From Chondrus crispus (lineage: Eukaryota > Rhodophyta > Florideophyceae > Gigartinales > Gigartinaceae), in the NCBI RefSeq assembly GCF_000350225.1, contig NW_005178734.1, positions 621,159 to 685,158 on the forward strand: DNA of 64,000 nucleotides. Reading direction: 5' to 3'. This document shows positions 10,803 to 21,327 of this stretch, in pieces. The position numbers were made by a program, and so were the translations under genes. Positions within the stretch are counted from its first letter, which is position 1, and every line of letters starts with the position of its first letter. Below the pieces are notes generated by a model. The model saw only the letters and a program-made list of their open reading frames with translations. It did not search any database and was not told where the DNA came from.

Positions 10803-11406
10803 TGTAGTTAGACTGATGCTAATGAACCTGGCGGAGCAGAACCCACGTCGCCTCTCGTTGCGCGGTGAAGGGGGATCGGTAGAGGGTAGAGAACCGGGAA
10901 GAAAAAGTAAACAAAGAGATTGAGAGGAATGGGAGCCTTTGAGGCTTCCGTATCGCTTTAATTAAGCAATACAGAAACTAGGCGTATCCGGGTTTTTTCT
11001 TCTTCTTCGCTAGAGAAAGATAAGTACTTAAACACTATCTGCATAGATAGCTGCGCCCCTTCATTCGTCCCTCTTCGCCCCAACTTTCTCGCCCTCCACG
11101 TCCAGCATGGCTGAGGGACTTTGCCAAGCCACATTTTCATTCCAACACAACCCGTCTGTCGCAATCCCTGCATTCCTCCCTATTTCCAGGTACTTCTAGG
11201 CAGAATTGCGCCCGGTTGAGTGTCATGCCCGTTGGGCACCGCCACTTTCTGTCCGCAGTGGAGCGTGCCCCCTCCGGCCCGACTGGCCTTACAGCGGTCC
11301 CATCTGCTACTGTAATTGACTCCACGTGTCCACCTGTCTTACTATCATACGCACCGTTCTTTTTCCAACCGTTGTACAGTAGCATCAACGTGCGGCTCCA
11401 CGAACA
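10803..11406 (-). repeat. copia-1 5' LTR
   Basis: 604 bp, same ends and sequence as 4816-5419. For this minus-strand element it is the promoter-bearing 5' LTR. Confidence 0.95.
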
Positions 11407-12392
11407 TCTTGAATGTGACAGTGCTCCCAAGTGTTTTGAGCAACCTGATGTTGTTAATCTGTGATCTAAGATGATGAACAGATGCAGAGGGGAGTTTTTA
11501 TTGTAATGTACTTGCGTAGAATGCACAGAATGGACATGCGGCTATGCCGAGCCATCCGATAGAATTGTGAACGGATCAAAAATAATGCATTTCAACAGCA
11601 TTGAGTAATATCTCAATCTGCTTTCTTCTTTAACGATCAGCAGTGTATACATCCAACTTGCTCAGCTTTTTGTCTGCTTGTACAGTGATCGAATAGTCAG
11701 TTTCTTGAGTGATCTGCAATCCATCAAACAGAAATGTTCCCGGACCGTACACCACAGTCCTGAGCTTGTAATTCGTTTCAACCATATGTATAACTTCAGA
11801 AACATCTTTCTTCGAGCCAGCAAACAGTATATCATCCACAATCTTAACAGGTAGGATCACTAGGGAGCCACTTGAACCTTTGATATAGAAAAGTTGCGGA
11901 ACATATATCAGCTGATTGAAACCACATGAAGTTAAAAGGAATCAATATGAGCTTTCCATTTCGCATTGGCATTAACTAGACCATAATCAGCCGTCATGAG
12001 TGACCAATAATATTCCTTATCAGCAGGTTCTCTGAAGGGACAACGTAAACATCTCTCTCGGCTTTGCGTGTTTGTCATAAATCACTTGTGAAGCCGACTT
12101 TTGCCAGACACCACTTAAATACTGATGCCAGGGAAAGAAAGATACAGATACCGACAGAACGACAAGCTGTTCAGTTGTTCTTTAACTTGTTCTTGTCAAT
12201 ATCCTTGTTCCCATGTCGTGCTATTCGTGCTTTCATCTTCAGAGAGCCCTCATTATTTTTCTTCACTTTGTATATAACATGGCTTATTACATCGTTTGCA
12301 TCTGCAGATATCTCAGATACATAAGCAAGTGACACTTTTCTTTTAAAAATTTCCTCCTCTTTTCCGTAAGCGTTGATCAGAGGATATGATGG
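11407..12392 (-). pseudogene. copia-2 reverse transcriptase relic
   Basis: Minus-strand decayed Ty1/copia RT. From 12392 downward one can read, with stops and shifts, SHVIYKVKKNNEGSLKMKA, then REPADKEYYWSL and ADYGLVNANAKWKAHID, then FNQLIYVP-like residues and the catalytic VDDILFAGS followed by a TNYKLRTV segment (11630-11860). The upstream frame enters from the linker of copia-2 at 49992-50411. The join is interrupted by Ty3-1, whose GATGG target duplication is at 12388-12392 and 50002-50006, and the reading frame resumes correctly once one duplicate is ignored. Downstream it leads into RNase H at 4164-4815. Non-functional. Confidence 0.85.
12388..12392. repeat. target-site duplication of Ty3-1 (left)
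   Basis: GATGG directly before the TG of the left LTR; repeated directly after the CA of the right LTR at 50002-50006, 37.6 kb away. Confidence 0.95.
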
Positions 12393-12471
12393 TGTAGCAT
12401 AACCGCCGACTACTGTACTATATATTAGATTTAGAATTAGATCTAAAGCTGGAAGGTACGGACCTTACAGC

Positions 12472-12626
12472 GTGCGCGCGCATACCTTACAGCGCGCGCG
12501 CACCAACACGTGTACCCCACGTGTAGCACACGTGTGCTGTCAGCCCCGACGGCTGACAGCGTTACAGTGCGGGCCGACCCGCACTGTCTACAGTAAGCCG
12601 ACTGCAGTACAGTCCGTACTGTACTG
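12472..12626 (+). promoter_or_regulatory. array of five hairpins in Ty3-1 LTR
   Basis: Five different inverted repeats follow one another. GTGCGCGCGC (12472-12481) pairs with GCGCGCGCAC (12494-12503). AGCACACGTGTGCT (12525-12538) is a perfect palindrome. GCTGTCAGCC pairs with GGCTGACAGC (12536-12560, 5-nt loop). ACAGTGCGGG pairs with CCCGCACTGT (12564-12587, 4-nt loop). CAGTACAGT pairs with ACTGTACTG (12605-12626). They end ~25 bp before TAAATATA. The array is kept in the other LTR at 49442-49596. It may hold binding sites for dimeric regulators or form cruciform/RNA structure; which is not known. Confidence 0.75.
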
Positions 12627-12650
12627 TAGACGGTTAATTAACTTGTACAA

Positions 12651-12658
12651 TAAATATA
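12651..12658 (+). promoter_or_regulatory. TATA-like box of Ty3-1 LTR
   Basis: TAAATATA, followed by AGGGAGCGACC, about 380 bp before the LTR end; position and sequence suit an LTR promoter. The same box is in the 3' LTR near 49621. Confidence 0.5.
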
Positions 12659-13032
12659 GGGAGCGACCGCCGGCGGGAGAGGGACCAAGCTAGGCAACCC
12701 TCCACCGACGGTCGACCACCCAGCTTACTCTACTCACACCGCTGTTCCGCGAGTAGTTACCACCGAGCGGGTAGGGGACGCGCGCGACACCACGGCGAGC
12801 TGCGATCCTCCTCCGCCCGTCAGTACCGGATCGTCAACCGGTACTGCTCCGGGGCGTCGAGGCGTCAATCCGCTCGCCCACGCGCGCGTCCCCATCGACC
12901 ACGCTCTACCACCCGCTACCGGTCCGCTTCCAGTGGCGTTGGTTAGTTCAAGACTCTCTGTACGCCGATCCGGGGTCTTTCCGCCGAACATCGCAAACAC
13001 CCCTCCGCCGTGTGTGGGGTGTTTATGCGACA

Positions 13033-13052
13033 CTGGTCTCCCGACCTAGAAG
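13033..13052 (+). promoter_or_regulatory. Ty3-1 primer-binding site
   Basis: The base after the LTR is C, then TGGTCTCCCGACCTAGA. TGG at this place is expected for pairing with the CCA end of a tRNA. The same 17 bases follow the Ty3-2 5' LTR at 18746-18762. I cannot name the tRNA. Confidence 0.65.
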
Positions 13053-13109
13053 ACCTTCAAGATCACGCCGAGAAAGTTGTCCCTTACCTCCGCGTCCGTA
13101 CGCGTTGAG

Positions 13110-15644
13110 ATGAGCGCTGAGTACCCGACCTCGATCCGATTCGAGACCGCGGATGTGCGAGAGGCCGCGCTACGCCTCCAAGTGGGCGACGGCGACGCAG
13201 GTCGTCGGAACCGCGAACCGTCGCCCGACTTCTCCGAAGGACGCTCTCGCGCGATGTACGATCGCATCGCCGAGTACATCGAGGATTTCCGGACATCTGT
13301 CGGTATCGACGTTTCCGACAGCGTCTACGCCCGCTGTATGGAAGAGTTGCGCTCCCTCCGCGAAGGAAGATTCCAGCGCATAACTCAGTCCTTGGAGAAC
13401 CTGCGCGCGCTCGTCGACCAGCTACATGCCCGTTTGGTGCTGGTCGAAGACGAGCGCATTGATTCCCCGCCGTAGAGGTTGCGGGTCGACCCGCGAGTGC
13501 AAACTCCGGGGCTCGACGAGACCCGCAACCCTTCCCATCTGCCGAACAGATGGGAGAGTTCGCGCACATGGCGACGGAACTTAACTCAACGCGGCGCCGT
13601 GCCCGTGAGATGGCACAGACCTCGGCCGAGAGGCCGCTCAGAGCCCCCTCGAGTGGGCCCGGTGCCACTGTTCTTCTGGGCGCGTCCGGATCGCAAGAAT
13701 GGCCCCCGGCTGGTGCCGTCACTAGCCGGAGGGCGGAGTACATCAAGCCGACTGCGGACGCCAACTTCGCGTCCGAGACTCAAGCCCTGCCGTATGCCTC
13801 CGGAAGCATGCGGCAGTTACGACGGGTACCGACCAAACTCAACCAGGGCCGTGGAGGAGTCGCCCGCGGATCAGGGGAACCGATTCTCCCCTTCAATCCT
13901 CGCTGGGGCGGCTACCAGCCGGCGGATCTTACCGCGCATCCCGGCCCCGTCGACGTCCGAACATTGCCCGTCACTCCGTTCGGAACGTGGGGTCCCGCCG
14001 GACCTGGGGTCGAGCCCGTCCACACCATGATACAGGATTTCAGCGCCGTTGCGAACTACCGGATGTATAGGTTGGACAATACCTCGAGGCTCGTTACCTC
14101 AGGTGACGCGGGACGGATCGCCAAGTACGTCCAACGCTGCCGTGGGCTCCGCCCCACGATGAAGAGCTTCGGCGGTACTGATGCGATTCAGTTGCTCCCG
14201 TTCCTGAAGGATATCCGGACAACCTTCAATGCCCCGCCAACACCTGACCAAGGGTGTGGCAAGCCGTGTCTTCGCTCACTTCCTCGAGCGGGGCGCAGAG
14301 CGCCTGTATACGAGTTACACCATGCGCGGCCTCCGCGCCGGCCAGCTCCACGACGACACGAGCTGGCCTGGTCTCGTCAACCAATTTATCAAACGCTGCC
14401 TAACCGACGACGTGTTAGGGGAAGCGTTTGATGCTGTCGCGTCGGCGCGAAAGCTCCCTCACGAAACCGAGAACACGTTCGCGGACCGCTGGAATGCTGG
14501 AATCCGCCGCGTTCCGATGCACCGTGCGAACACGGCCGTCACGGCCGTGTTCTCAGAACAAGCCCTCGCGCACTACTTCGTGCGCTGGTTGTCCACTGCG
14601 ACCCGGGCCGCAGTGGCGGAGACGATGCAAAGGTTGCCCGGACCAGAGAAGACCGAACTCTCAACGATTCGCCGTATCGCAACGGCTGAGAGAACAACCT
14701 ACCGCGCTCGTCGCGGTTTGCCGCTGCCGGATCCGAAGCCCGCAGCGAAGGGAGTCCGAACTCCGAGGTCGCACGTAACAAGTTCGCCGGCGACCGCCCT
14801 CCACATTGGAGAAGATGAGTGGCAGGCCGACCCTGCCCTCATTACGCAAGGCTTCGACCGCGCAGGAGGCCGACCTCTAACGCCAGCTTCCACGGGATCG
14901 ACGGGAAGCTACGTGACTGCGTTCGCGCCCACGCCGAAAACCACGGGTGGTCCGAACCACAACATGGCAGAGCTGGATATCTCCCGTCAAGAAGGGGACC
15001 GCATGCCGCCTTACGTGCCTCGACTCACCGACGAGGAGGCACGGCACGCAGTGACGTTCGCGTCGACGGATGGCAGCGCGTACGTTTTTTGGCTTTGCTG
15101 GACGTACGGCCACGCTGTGTACGCGTGCCCGTTCCTGTCGCCTGAACAACGTCAGTTCACGGCGTACAGGAACTACCGCTATCAGATGGAAACGCGCCCC
15201 GGGATGCGCAATCTCATCCAGCAGTCTGCGCTGGAAGACCGAGGCCCGCGGCGAAGTGACCCGAATCGATCGGGTGGGGGCGTCCGTTTCCCCCCTCGTG
15301 AAGGCGGGTGTCGACACCCGGGAACCGATCAAAGGGATCGACGTGACCTCCGTCGGGTGGATACGCGGTATCCCCATCGAGATAGAAGAGGCGACCGGGG
15401 CCGTCCCCAGTTTCCCCAAGGGGTACAGAACGCCATCATGTACCTCCAAGATTGGGTTGGGGGTCCGAACCCCCAGCCCACGGAGGGAAGCGGAGGAGAA
15501 CCGGTTCTTGCCGCCCCTCAAATATTGCAACGGCCGGACGTTGCAATTGAAGGTCGCGAAGTATCCGATTACTTCGTAGAGGATACCCAGCCGGGGTGGG
15601 GAACGACGCGCAACACCACGGCCAGGGACCCATCAACGCGCTAG
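13110..15644 (+). pseudogene. Ty3-1 gag, frameshifted
   Basis: Three successive open stretches in changing frames. 13110-13475 has a helical segment around MYDRIAEYIEDF and a leucine-rich heptad-like tail. 13550 to about 14262 is Pro/Gly-rich, then leads into capsid-like sequence. 14229-15644 holds the capsid core (FAHFLERGAERLYTSY, WPGLVNQFIKRCL, DDVLGEAF), a zinc knuckle and a long low-complexity tail. The knuckle reads FWLCWTYGHAVYAC: spacing Cx4Hx4C is right, but the first Cys is Phe. A stop at 13473 and a shift near 14230-14262 break the gene. Gag would form the particle and package the RNA. Confidence 0.75.
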
Positions 15645-15678
15645 GTAACGATAGCAAGGCGGGTAGTTCGAAAACCCC

Positions 15679-17873
15679 GTGAAGACGGTTACGTTCGCGC
15701 GGTCGCGTGAGCCGTCTTGTCACACCAACCTAGACCCGTTACGATTCCACGACGGCGGAGGAGGGGAATATTTACCGATAATGTTCCCTTCGACCCCGCC
15801 CGAGCGCACTGAGACTTCCGTAAGTCCGGTGCGGGAGGACAAAGGCGCCGAGGCAACCGAGAGCCCGGCACGCCTAGAGGAAGGAACCGCGGCCGCCATG
15901 AGCCACGTGCCTAACAAGAAGCGCATCGAACGCGCCGGCGGCCCGACCCAAGGGGGTCTGGGGCCGCCAGAAGAAATCAAGTCGCCTATGGACGCAACTT
16001 GCCGCGAAGACGTCACCAACGGACAGACTCCCCGCGGCCAACGCAGAAGACCACGGAAGAGAAGCCGGAACCGGCGCCGGCAGCCCAAGCGGAACGACCT
16101 GGCCGAGCCGTCCTCGCTGAAGGTAGTCGACAGTGTCATCTGCTTGATGACATCGAAGATATACAACGTCGTCAGCTCGATCGCAACCGAGGGGAACGCG
16201 TTCAAGCCTCATACTATTGCAGTCGATACCCGCTCGAGGTATAACTTGGTGAGGAAGGCCGATCTTCCTCCCGATTGGACGCGCTACGTCGTACGCGACG
16301 CACGCCTGCCACGGTTGGCAGGCGCGAACAGTAACCCGCTCATGCTGACTGCGGTCGTGCAGCTGGCCGTCCGACTGCGGAACACGACGTTCCGCATTCC
16401 GTTCGTGGTCGCCGACCAGCTCGCGGTGCCCGTCCTCCTGGGCACGGCGTTCATCGATGCGCACGTTCAAAGTATCGACATCGATGCGCAGAGGCTCGAA
16501 GCTCCGACAAGGTGGCTCCGTCCGACAGAGCCACCCGTGGCGAGTCGCCATTGTCGATGGGAAGGGGGAGTCGTCTCCCCCAACCCGGCGCCACGGTCGC
16601 CAGTCAAGTCGGGCCGACGTACTCGAAGAAGCCCCACAGCCGAACCGTGTCGCCCGATGGGTCACGATCCCGGCGATGTCGCAAGCACGGATACGCGTCA
16701 CTACCGCGGGGAGCGGCCTCGTTTTCTTGGAACCCAAGCCGTCACTCCAACGTCGACACAGAATGAGGCTGACGAACGGTGTAGCCGAGGTCTTACCGAA
16801 CCAGACCTTCGACGTGATCGTGGCGAATTTTTCGCGCCAAGCGAGGCGGCTTGAGAAGCGCACCGTCGTCGGTTACGCGAAGCACAATCCGCTAGCGATC
16901 CTGACGCCCAAGCGCCGAGTCGGGGCGGAGATCGCACACGCGCTGCATCTCACCGACTTGGACGTGCAAGCCAGAAGAGGGGGAGCTGGCCGAACAACCT
17001 CCCTGGAAAATAAGGTCGCCGAGGAAAATCACGCCGGCACCGACGATCGGCCGACGGGGTGCCCATCATCGACGGAGGACACCGCGCGAGCCACAAATAA
17101 GGATCTCGTAAATTCGCCGGAGAATTGGGAAAAAGAAATGGACTTGTCATACATCGACGATGACAAGCTCCGCGCACGGGTTCTCGACATGCTCCGTAAG
17201 CAGTCGAGTCTATGGAGCGGTGCACTCGGTACGATACGAGCAACGGAGCACCGCATACCACTCGAGGCGGGGACGAAACCGATTCGTTCTATGCTCTACC
17301 GAAAGGGGCCCGCCATGCGTGAGATGGTCGCTAAAGAAGTCAACAAGATGTTGAACGCTGGATTTATCGAACCCGCGAGCACCGAGTGGGCTTCGCCGGT
17401 GGTGCTTGTCCCGAAGAAAGACGGCTATCTTCGGTTTTGCGTAGACTGCCGATGTCTTTACGCAAAGACGGCAGCGGATTCGTATCCGCTGCCCCAGATG
17501 GACGACTGCATCGATTCGACAGGGGATGCAGCCGTCTTCACTACGCTCGACTGCATTTCGGGCTACTGGAAAATCCTTGTCGCGCCGGAGGACCGGGATA
17601 AGACCACGTTCACCACGCATATGGGTACGTTTCGCCATTTGCGTATGCCGTTCGGACTCAAAGGCGCGCCGGCCACCTTTCAACGGGCTCTAGACATCAT
17701 CTTATCCGGCGTAAGATGGCAGATATGTCTCGTATACCTCGACGTCGTCATTGTTTTTCCCGAACGCACGAGGAGCACGCCGAATATCTCGACACGTCCG
17801 AAGGTGCACTACCTGGGGCACTTGATATCCCCAGGTAAGCTCAGCGTGGCCGACACGGCGGCTGACGCCTTCA
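15679..17873 (+). pseudogene. Ty3-1 pol part 1: protease and RT
   Basis: Protease region at about 16130-16500 with AVDTRSRYNLV (Asp-Thr kept, Gly-Ala of DTGA lost) and PVLLGTAFID. After a frame change near 16500, RT runs to 17873: FIEPASTEWASPVVLVPKKDG, RFCVDCRCL, a YPLPQMDDCIDS segment, MPFGLKGAPATFQRA. The catalytic box is YLDVVIV, so one Asp of YLDD is Val, inactivating it. About 30 residues are missing after it before the thumb (KVHYLGHLISPGKLSV). The gene is cut at 17873 by Ty3-2 and resumes at 32219. Confidence 0.85.
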
Positions 17874-17878
17874 AGACG
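17874..17878. repeat. target-site duplication of Ty3-2 (left)
   Basis: AGACG before the left LTR, repeated at 32219-32223 after the right LTR. Confidence 0.95.
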
Positions 17879-18741
17879 TGTAGTGCAATACCCATCTCGG
17901 GTAGGGGGGAGGAAGGAAGTGAAAAAGGAAAAAAATTGGATACTGTAGTCCGGGGTTGGGGACACACGTGTGCGACGAAGCGCACGATTATTTTAATTAT
18001 TTAATTTATTTACTAATTAGATCTAGAATCTAGAGCTGGGAGCTACTGTACTCGCCCCGGCGGGGCTCTATATAACTTAGCCCTTTGACCGAACAAGTCA
18101 ATAAACCAACCCGAGTTGCCGGAGTTGAATGTCGCCTTGGTCGAAGTCCGTCTCTACCAAGACACTCCCTTTTGCCTAAGCCTACGGCATCCTCTATCGC
18201 TCGTGGTTCCCTTTTCTCTTTCTTTTATTTCCCTATCCTTTTCTATCTCTAATTCTACCTATTTTCCCCTTATCTTGTGTTGGTGCCATCGGCCTCGGTT
18301 GCGACCGAACCGGTGTAGGTGTTTCGAGCCATCGGGCGGCACAGTTGACGTAGCGCTGCTACTTTCATTTCATCCCGTCGGGCTGCGTTGGGATGCCCCC
18401 GTCGAAGGCCTTGTCGCGTTACAAGGTGTCGAAGAAGCTCAACGAGCATTGGCCTTACAACCCAGTGGAACCGGGGTATCTACATACGCGCCCCACCCCA
18501 CACTCGTCGAGCAGTTCTCTTCGCAAGTCTCTACCACACCGATCCGGGGCCGGGGTATTTCTCTGTGCCCCCCCCCATCAAGGATCTGAGCTACTACGAG
18601 TCGCAAGCTCTTTTAAACGGAGAAGGGAGAGTCGGACACTCCGTAGCGCCGTGCCATCGGCAGTTCTTCTTTTTGTTGCTGTTGTTGTTTTTGCTGGACC
18701 ATCGGACTGCGGTCTCTGCCCGACAGGCGCATTGCACTACA
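17879..18741 (+). repeat. Ty3-2 5' LTR
   Basis: TGTAGTGCAATACCC...GCGCATTGCACTACA; the ends themselves form an inverted repeat (TGTAGTGCAAT / ATTGCACTACA). TATATAA at 18069-18075, preceded by a GCCCC/GGGGC stem; AATAAA at 18100-18105. ACACGTGT and TACTGTA palindromes lie upstream. Confidence 0.93.
18069..18075 (+). promoter_or_regulatory. TATA box of Ty3-2 5' LTR
   Basis: TATATAA just after a GC-rich stem, with AATAAA ~25 bp downstream as a possible polyadenylation signal; repeated in the 3' LTR at 31554-31560. Confidence 0.65.
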
Positions 18742-18745
18742 AAAG

Positions 18746-18762
18746 TGGTCTCCCGACCTAGA
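18746..18762 (+). promoter_or_regulatory. Ty3-2 primer-binding site
   Basis: TGGTCTCCCGACCTAGA four bases after the LTR end, the same 17 bases as in Ty3-1 although the LTRs are unrelated. Both families probably prime with the same tRNA. Confidence 0.65.
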
Positions 18763-18864
18763 AATTGTTTTATATACGACAAGGAAGTGGTCTGGGTAAC
18801 GGACTCTTTTTTATTTTCTTTTTGTTTGTAACTTTTTTGCTGCGTAGGTCTACTCGTACAAGCG

Positions 18865-21164
18865 ATGTCAACAAGCGCACCCGGGGACGTCGGTCCTGAG
18901 GCGAGTAGAAGCGGATCGGCACGAGCGTCGAGGATCCCGAGGGGTCCTCGCACCCGGAGCCAGGCCAATACGGCCACGGACCCCGGAGATCAAGAATCCC
19001 CTACGGGGATAGCCGCCGACAAGACTGACCTCGACGAGAAGTTGGAGAAGATGAGCAGCGAAATTTGCGAAGAAGCGAAGAAAAATCTTGAGGCTGAATT
19101 AGCCCTCGTCCGGAAGCAACTAGAGTTGCAAGCATCCGAGTTCCACACTGTTTTAGGAGAGCTATCGGCTTGAGTGGATCTCGTCGAGAAGGAGCGAGGA
19201 GATGCGACCGACGGTCTGGAGCCGGAGGTCCTAGCCTCGTTGAAAATTTCGGTCAAGGACGCGAGGCGCGACGCGAATCAAGCCTTGGAGTCCTTAGGAA
19301 AATTCAGAGCAAGCATCGATGACCGATTCGATCGCGCCGCGCAACGTCTCAAGGACTTTGAGCAGGCCGCGGATCAAGCTCCGCAAGGATCGGACGACGA
19401 GCCGCTCCCTTCGGGTAGAGAGGGCGACCGACGGTCGAAGAAGGACAAGCCCGCTCGGCAGCGGAGTTTCAAGTCGAAGCCCTCGAAGAAGGACAAGCGA
19501 CGTGCAAGAAAGGGTCACTGTAGTGACGATCCGGAGAACCGCGACTCACAGTCGGAGTCGCTGGGTCCCTCCGAGGATGGTGACGACGGGTCGTCGAACC
19601 ATGCCAGCGATTCCGAACATCGTTCAGAGGAAGGAAAAGGAATTTCGCAGGGCAAGAAAATTTCCTCCAGACGAGGCGGAGTCACTTCGTCCGCCTCGCG
19701 GAGAGACAAGGACGCGGAGCCCGAAGATGTCGCAACGCGTCGCGGGCCGCGATGGGAGGAGTTGGAGGAGCTGAATCCGATCAACTACCTCTTCAAGAAA
19801 TTACTTTCGTACCGAACGTACCGCTTGCGGAACCCACAGACATATTTGTCAAGTTCCCGGCGGACCGCCGTGCGAAAAATCAGGAGAGATATTCCGCCTA
19901 AGGTGAAGAAGGACAACACGTTCACAGGTGAAGACGGGTCCTTGTGTTGGATTTTTTGGCAAAATTAGTTCAGGAGTTCGATACTCAAGAAATGAACGAG
20001 GGGCAAGCGATCCGCCTGTTGCCTGAATTTTTAAGCGGCATCGCCTTGCGACAGTACACTTCGGTGTCTCAGACGGCCAGGGCCCATCACGGAAAGATAT
20101 CCGTTTGGCCGGAGGCCATACAGTGGTTGTTGAGGAGTTTCGCAACCGACGAGGCGATCCGCCGACGGTCTTTGCTTAAAATTCAGCAAAGACCGTCTGA
20201 AGACGAGATGGAATTTTATATCCGTCTGACGGACGCGAGCAATCGATGTGGAAACTTATATTCGATGGAAGAACAGATGACGATGTTTATTGAAGGACTC
20301 GATTCGAGTATCAAGCCGATGGTATCTTAATACCGACAAGACAATTGGGACGTTTCGTTTTCGAGACTAGTTAATTACGCGAAGGCGCATGGCTCGGCGA
20401 GCCGCGCTAAGGACAAAAAGACCAAGAAGGTCACGATTCAGACGCCGTCGACGATTAGGGCGGGTAAGACGCCGAGGGCTTCTTATCCCGGTCGCAGAAA
20501 TCACGCCGCAGTCCATTTAGCCGAGTCCATGTCCGCGTAAGATGAGCGCGGTGCGCATGGAAGTAGCGAAAATCACTACGAAGGAGCGTTAGTAGCCGAA
20601 GGCGAGTTCATTGAGCCATCGGAGGGCTACGGACACGAGGACTACGAGGACAGCGGATCGTCAACTTTACCGACGCCTGCATACACGACGGAGTCGTTTT
20701 CAGAGCCCACGGATCCCGTGATGATGTTTCGGGGACGCGGCCACACGCCGGCGCCGCGCATTCCGATGGAAGACACGGGTACGACGTTTCGAAGGCCAGG
20801 CTGGATGGGAGGGCCGCAACATCAAGGAAGGCCGCCGGCCCGTGGAGGACCCAGGCTGCAGTACCCCGTCAAGAGGCCCGGACTGGTGTGCTGTCATTGT
20901 TACGAAAAGGGGCACGCTGCGCCAACTTGCATTCTTTCCCTCCGGGAAATGCACCGAGTTTTGGAAAATTATGAGGCGTTGTATCCGATGGAGAGGTTAG
21001 GGATACCATCGACAAGTTACCTGAAGGTCAAGAATTGGTTCGATTCGCAGACGGCGAGCACGCCGAGTGCTTCAACGCCGAGGTCGAACCACCCCGTCAG
21101 AGGGCCCACCGCGGGGCCCGCGCCGTCGGATGTGAGAAGGATCCCGCAGCGGCAGGAAAACTAG
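18865..21164 (+). pseudogene. Ty3-2 gag with stops
   Basis: ATG at 18865 after the primer site. Order: Ser/Arg-rich start, coiled-coil-like helix (LEKMSSEICEEAKKNLEAEL), charged Lys/Ser/Asp-rich middle, capsid core after a frame change near 19940 (QEMNEGQAIRLLPEFL, LRSFATDEAIRRRSLLKI, MFIEGLDSSIKPMV), then a zinc knuckle CCHCYEKGHAAPTC at about 20890-20935 with intact Cx2Cx4Hx4C spacing. Stops: TGA at 19171, TAA at 20328 and TAA at 20538. The last two look like CAA to TAA changes. It would form the virus-like particle but cannot be translated whole. Confidence 0.8.
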
Positions 21165-21327
21165 AGAGGGGAATCTCGCATGAGTCGCAAGAGGCACAGG
21201 GTCGACGTACTGTGCCCGAGGCTCAGCCCCGTTCCTCGTCTGTAAAGGAAAAAGCAGGCCTCGAGGAGGAGGTTGTTGGATTGGTGGATAAGCCAAGCCC
21301 AAAGGGCCAGCTGAAGTAAAGAAAATT

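Larger units (their letters stand above)
4816..11406 (-). mobile_element. copia-1, complete Ty1/copia retrotransposon
   Basis: A 6591-bp element on the minus strand with two 604-bp LTRs that start TG and end CA, a 5-bp target duplication (TCTTG) and one uninterrupted gag-pol frame. The protein order PR-INT-RT-RNase H identifies Ty1/copia. Only ~50 bp separate the 5' LTR (right end) from the start codon. A short purine-rich run (GAAAAAAATGG on the minus strand, about 5423-5433) next to the 3' LTR could be the polypurine tract. The two LTRs look identical on reading, so this is probably the youngest insertion here. It sits inside copia-2, between its RT and RNase H coding parts. Confidence 0.95.
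12393..13032 (+). repeat. Ty3-1 5' LTR
   Basis: TGTAGCATAACC...TTTATGCGACA, 640 bp. It matches 49363-50001 apart from scattered substitutions and a few single-base gaps, for example ATTTAG/ATATAG near 12430 and GGCCGACCC/GGCCGGGCC near 12575. It carries a hairpin array at 12472-12626 and a TATA-like TAAATATA at 12651-12658. Confidence 0.93.

Noticed and set aside
12472..12626. Hairpin array as CRISPR-like repeats or a tRNA/ncRNA cluster
   Set aside because: The stems differ in sequence and there is no repeat-spacer regularity or tRNA arm pattern; the DNA is eukaryotic LTR promoter.
13084..16863. Long minus-strand frames opposite Ty3-1 gag and pol (up to 329 codons)
   Set aside because: GC-rich sequence lowers stop frequency; they have no counterpart in Ty3-2 and no known domain.
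18116..18831. 157-codon and similar frames within the Ty3-2 LTRs, also at 31591-32388
   Set aside because: They lie across the promoter and transcribed part of the LTR, differ in length between the copies because of C- and T-run changes, and show no domain.
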